The translations under genes were made by a program, and so were the position numbers. From Nonomuraea sp. (GTDB taxonomy: Bacteria > Actinomycetota > Actinomycetes > Streptosporangiales > Streptosporangiaceae): a stretch of DNA of 7,895 nucleotides. The stretch spans positions 1-7,895 of the forward strand of contig JABFVJ010000495.1 in assembly GCA_013362835.1 (NCBI GenBank), in the 5' to 3' direction. Below the pieces are notes generated by a model. That model worked only from the letters and a program-made list of their open reading frames with translations. It did not search any database and had not been told where the DNA came from. This document shows, one piece after another, positions 6,400 through 7,895 of this stretch (the stretch's first letter is position 1; each line of letters opens with the position of its first letter).

Positions 6400-7362
6400 G
6401 AGTTGCCGCGCCGCCGCTACCAGGCCCTCCGCGGTCGGGGTGTCCGTGACGAGCTGGTTGAAGTAGCCGCCCCTGGCCCCGGCGACGATCGAGAGCACCT
6501 TCTCCGCGCCCACCGCGACCGCGATCGTGGCCGGGATGCGGCGCAGCTCCTCGGGGCGGGTGGCGACCAGGCGCTCGCTGCCCGGATAGGTGACCGGGTC
6601 GCCGTTCCTGTCGTAGATGCTCATGCAGACGTCGCCCACGGCCTGGCGCAGGGACTCGGCGTCGCGGGGCATGAGCGCGGGCATCATCTGCCGCATCAGC
6701 GGCGCCGAGCCCACGCCGACGATCGCGCACTTGGCGTGCGCCCACAGGTCCATGACCCGGCGTACGGACGGCTCGTGCTGGAGCGAGTAGAACAGCTCGG
6801 GGCCGGGCAGGGCGGGGGCGTACAGGTAGGCGGGCACGCCGCCGACGCGTTCGGCCAGGATGCGGGTGGTCTCGTTGGTCTGGAACCAGGGCTGCGGCTC
6901 CTCCTGGCCGCCCACGGCGGGCGCGATCGTGACGCCGGGGAACTGGCCGAGCCCTTCGCGGGCGCACTCGTACACGGTGGTGCCCGACGAGACCAGCACC
7001 ACGTCGCCCGACGCGAGCCCCACGGCGGCGAGCGCGCGGGCCACGCCGGGCGCGAGCCACGGGCCCAGCGTGGGGCCGCTGACCTTGGGCACCAGGTAGA
7101 CGCGCTCCAGGTCGAGGGCCCGCGCCACCTCGGCGGCCAGCGGGCCGTCGGCGAGCGTGGCCGGCCGGTGCACCTTGATCTCGACGATCCCCTGCCTGCG
7201 GGCCTCGGTGAGCAGCCGGCTCACGGTCGCCCTGCTGACGCCGAGCCGCTTGGCGATGTCGCCCTGGTTGGCGTCCTCCATGTAGTACTGCTGGGCCGCC
7301 GTGTACATCAGCTCGTGGGGGAACCTGGCCTGCGCCTCCGGTGCGACGTCGGCGGCATTCAT
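6397..7362 (-). CDS. SorC-family (sugar-binding) transcriptional regulator
   Basis: A 321-residue regulator. The N-terminal helix-turn-helix spans about residues 32-53 (NQGDIAKRLGVSRATVSRLL), preceded by YTAAQQYYMEDA and followed by ARRQGIVEIKV, the typical start of SorC/DeoR-type proteins. The rest (about 70-317) is the sugar-phosphate-binding domain, with VSSGTTVYE (124-132) at the usual isomerase-like loop, and AIVGVG, GDVCMSIYD and GGYFNQLVTD further on. Family members usually bind DNA as tetramers and release or activate in response to a phosphorylated sugar, so the kinase products of the operon are the natural effector candidates (inference). The ATG at 7362 has AGGGAG seven bases upstream. 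The frame stays open further upstream, but that stretch covers the promoter and operator and has no good ribosome binding site. Operator copies flank the gene on both sides, suggesting autoregulation and control of the transporter operon. Confidence 0.95.
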   Translation of the reverse strand: MNAADVAPEAQARFPHELMYTAAQQYYMEDANQGDIAKRLGVSRATVSRLLTEARRQGIVEIKVHRPATLADGPLAAEVARALDLERVYLVPKVSGPTLGPWLAPGVARALAAVGLASGDVVLVSSGTTVYECAREGLGQFPGVTIAPAVGGQEEPQPWFQTNETTRILAERVGGVPAYLYAPALPGPELFYSLQHEPSVRRVMDLWAHAKCAIVGVGSAPLMRQMMPALMPRDAESLRQAVGDVCMSIYDRNGDPVTYPGSERLVATRPEELRRIPATIAVAVGAEKVLSIVAGARGGYFNQLVTDTPTAEGLVAAARQL

Positions 7363-7380
7363 GCGCGCGCTCCCTCTTCC

Positions 7381-7404
7381 TGAACACTTTTGCTGAACAT
7401 CGTA
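7381..7404 (-). promoter_or_regulatory. Candidate regulator promoter with operator, copy 2
   Basis: TGAACACTTTTGCTGAACA occupies 7381-7399 and contains two TGAACA hexamers spaced 13 bp start to start. It is nearly identical to the site at 6381-6399 but in the opposite orientation relative to the downstream gene. On the minus strand TACGAT (7404-7399) fits a -10 box and touches the operator edge; I see no convincing -35. The site ends 18 bases before the regulator ATG, so binding would repress the regulator's own transcription. The promoter lies just after the stop codon of the upstream gene. Confidence 0.65.
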
Positions 7405-7409
7405 GCCGC

Positions 7410-7895
7410 CTATGCCACGGATCCGCTGACCAAGGCGTCGCCGAGCGGGGTGCGGGCGTACAGGACCGAGCGGCCCGTGCGGGTGCCCGCGATCAGGCCG
7501 GTCGTGCGCAGGGCGGCGAGGTGGCCGCCCGTGGTGCCGAGGCTCTGGCCGAGCAGGGCGGCGAGGTGGGTGGTCGTCGCCGGTACGGCCAGCTCGGCGA
7601 GGATGCGCGCCCGCGTGCGGCCCATCAGCGGGGCCAGGCCGCCGGTGGGTACGGGGGTCTCGGCGGCGGTGCCGCGCGCCGGGTAGACGAGCGCGTGGGG
7701 CCACGCCTCGGCCAGGTACGCGCCGACCGTGCGGGAGAAGTTCGTGGGCACGAACAGCAGGCCCCTGCCGCCGAGCGAGTGGTGGCCGCCGACCGAGTGC
7801 AGGCGCACCTCGATGTGCCCGTCGGGACGCCAGCGCACCTGGTCGCTCAGGTCGTCGAGGGCGGCGGCCCAGCCGTAGGTGGCCAGGCGTCCGGC
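7410..7895 (-). CDS. ArsR-like winged-helix transcriptional regulator, C-terminal part
   Basis: The last 161 codons of a gene whose start lies beyond 7895; the frame is open to the window edge. The C-terminal portion holds an ArsR-type winged helix: TRARILAELAVPATTTHLAA, then the recognition-helix region LLGQSLGTTGGHLAALRTTGLI, then the wing GTRTGRSVLYARTPLGDALV. The preceding part (GGRGLLFVPTNFS, then ALVYPARGTA) resembles the conserved N-terminal domain often fused to such winged helices in actinobacteria (DUF5937-like, from memory). The ligand is unknown and I see no metal-binding cysteine pair in the visible part. It ends with TAG at 7412-7410, six bases before the predicted -10 of the SorC gene, with no terminator hairpin visible. 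It is probably not functionally tied to the sugar operon. Confidence 0.85.
   Translation of the reverse strand, partial: AGRLATYGWAAALDDLSDQVRWRPDGHIEVRLHSVGGHHSLGGRGLLFVPTNFSRTVGAYLAEAWPHALVYPARGTAAETPVPTGGLAPLMGRTRARILAELAVPATTTHLAALLGQSLGTTGGHLAALRTTGLIAGTRTGRSVLYARTPLGDALVSGSVA

Noticed and set aside
4571..6466. A 631-residue plus-strand frame opposite the ATPase and lipoprotein genes.
   Set aside because: It is antisense to two genes with full catalytic and binding motifs, its translation is repetitive Asp/Arg/Leu/Val/Gly typical of GC-rich shadow frames, and it has no recognisable domain.
6397..7704. A longer, 435-residue version of the SorC regulator.
   Set aside because: The extra N-terminus crosses the operator, the candidate -10 and the end of the ArsR-like gene in another frame. 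The ATG at 7362 has a good ribosome binding site and gives the normal family length.
1..7895. CRISPR arrays, tRNA or rRNA genes, insertion sequences or phage genes.
   Set aside because: I saw no regularly spaced repeats, tRNA-like folds, transposase or integrase motifs, or terminal inverted repeats. The window is almost fully occupied by seven or eight ordinary genes.

Overview
The window comes from a high-GC actinomycete. The evidence is strongly G/C-biased third codon positions, a lipoprotein-type sugar binding protein, a SorC-type regulator and an ArsR-like regulator carrying a typical actinobacterial N-terminal domain. A member of the Streptosporangiales or Streptomycetales would fit, but the genus cannot be fixed from the sequence. 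Every gene I can support lies on the minus strand, so transcription runs from high to low coordinates.

Layout in the direction of transcription: (1) 7895-7410, the C-terminal part of an ArsR-like winged-helix regulator, unrelated to the operon as far as can be seen. (2) 7404-7381, a candidate promoter and operator, followed by a SorC-family regulator gene (7362-6397). (3) 6399-6302, a second copy of the operator (18 of 19 bases identical) overlapping the regulator's stop codon and a candidate -35 box, then a candidate -10 and two abutting hairpins in the leader. (4) 6265-1, a tightly packed operon: XylF-like sugar-binding lipoprotein, single-domain ABC ATPase, XylH-like permease, an EryA/LyxK-like FGGY kinase, a D-ribulokinase-like FGGY kinase, and the start of a histidine phosphatase that runs off the window. 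From the ATPase onward each stop codon overlaps the next start (GTGA, TGATG, ATGA, ATGA), which implies translational coupling.

Together these genes look like a sugar or polyol uptake and phosphorylation system. The lipoprotein binds the substrate outside the membrane, the ATPase and permease import it, one or both kinases phosphorylate it, and the SorC regulator probably senses a phosphorylated intermediate and controls itself and the operon through the paired operators. The two kinases belong to different FGGY subfamilies and are followed by a phosphatase. No dehydrogenase, isomerase or aldolase is present in the window, so the substrate and route are open; any oxidoreductase would have to lie beyond position 1 or elsewhere.

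The most unusual signals are the near-identical operators bracketing the regulator gene, and a block of foreign-looking codon use inside the second kinase (about 570-1345) that includes a repeat-bearing insertion next to the C-terminal ATPase domain.
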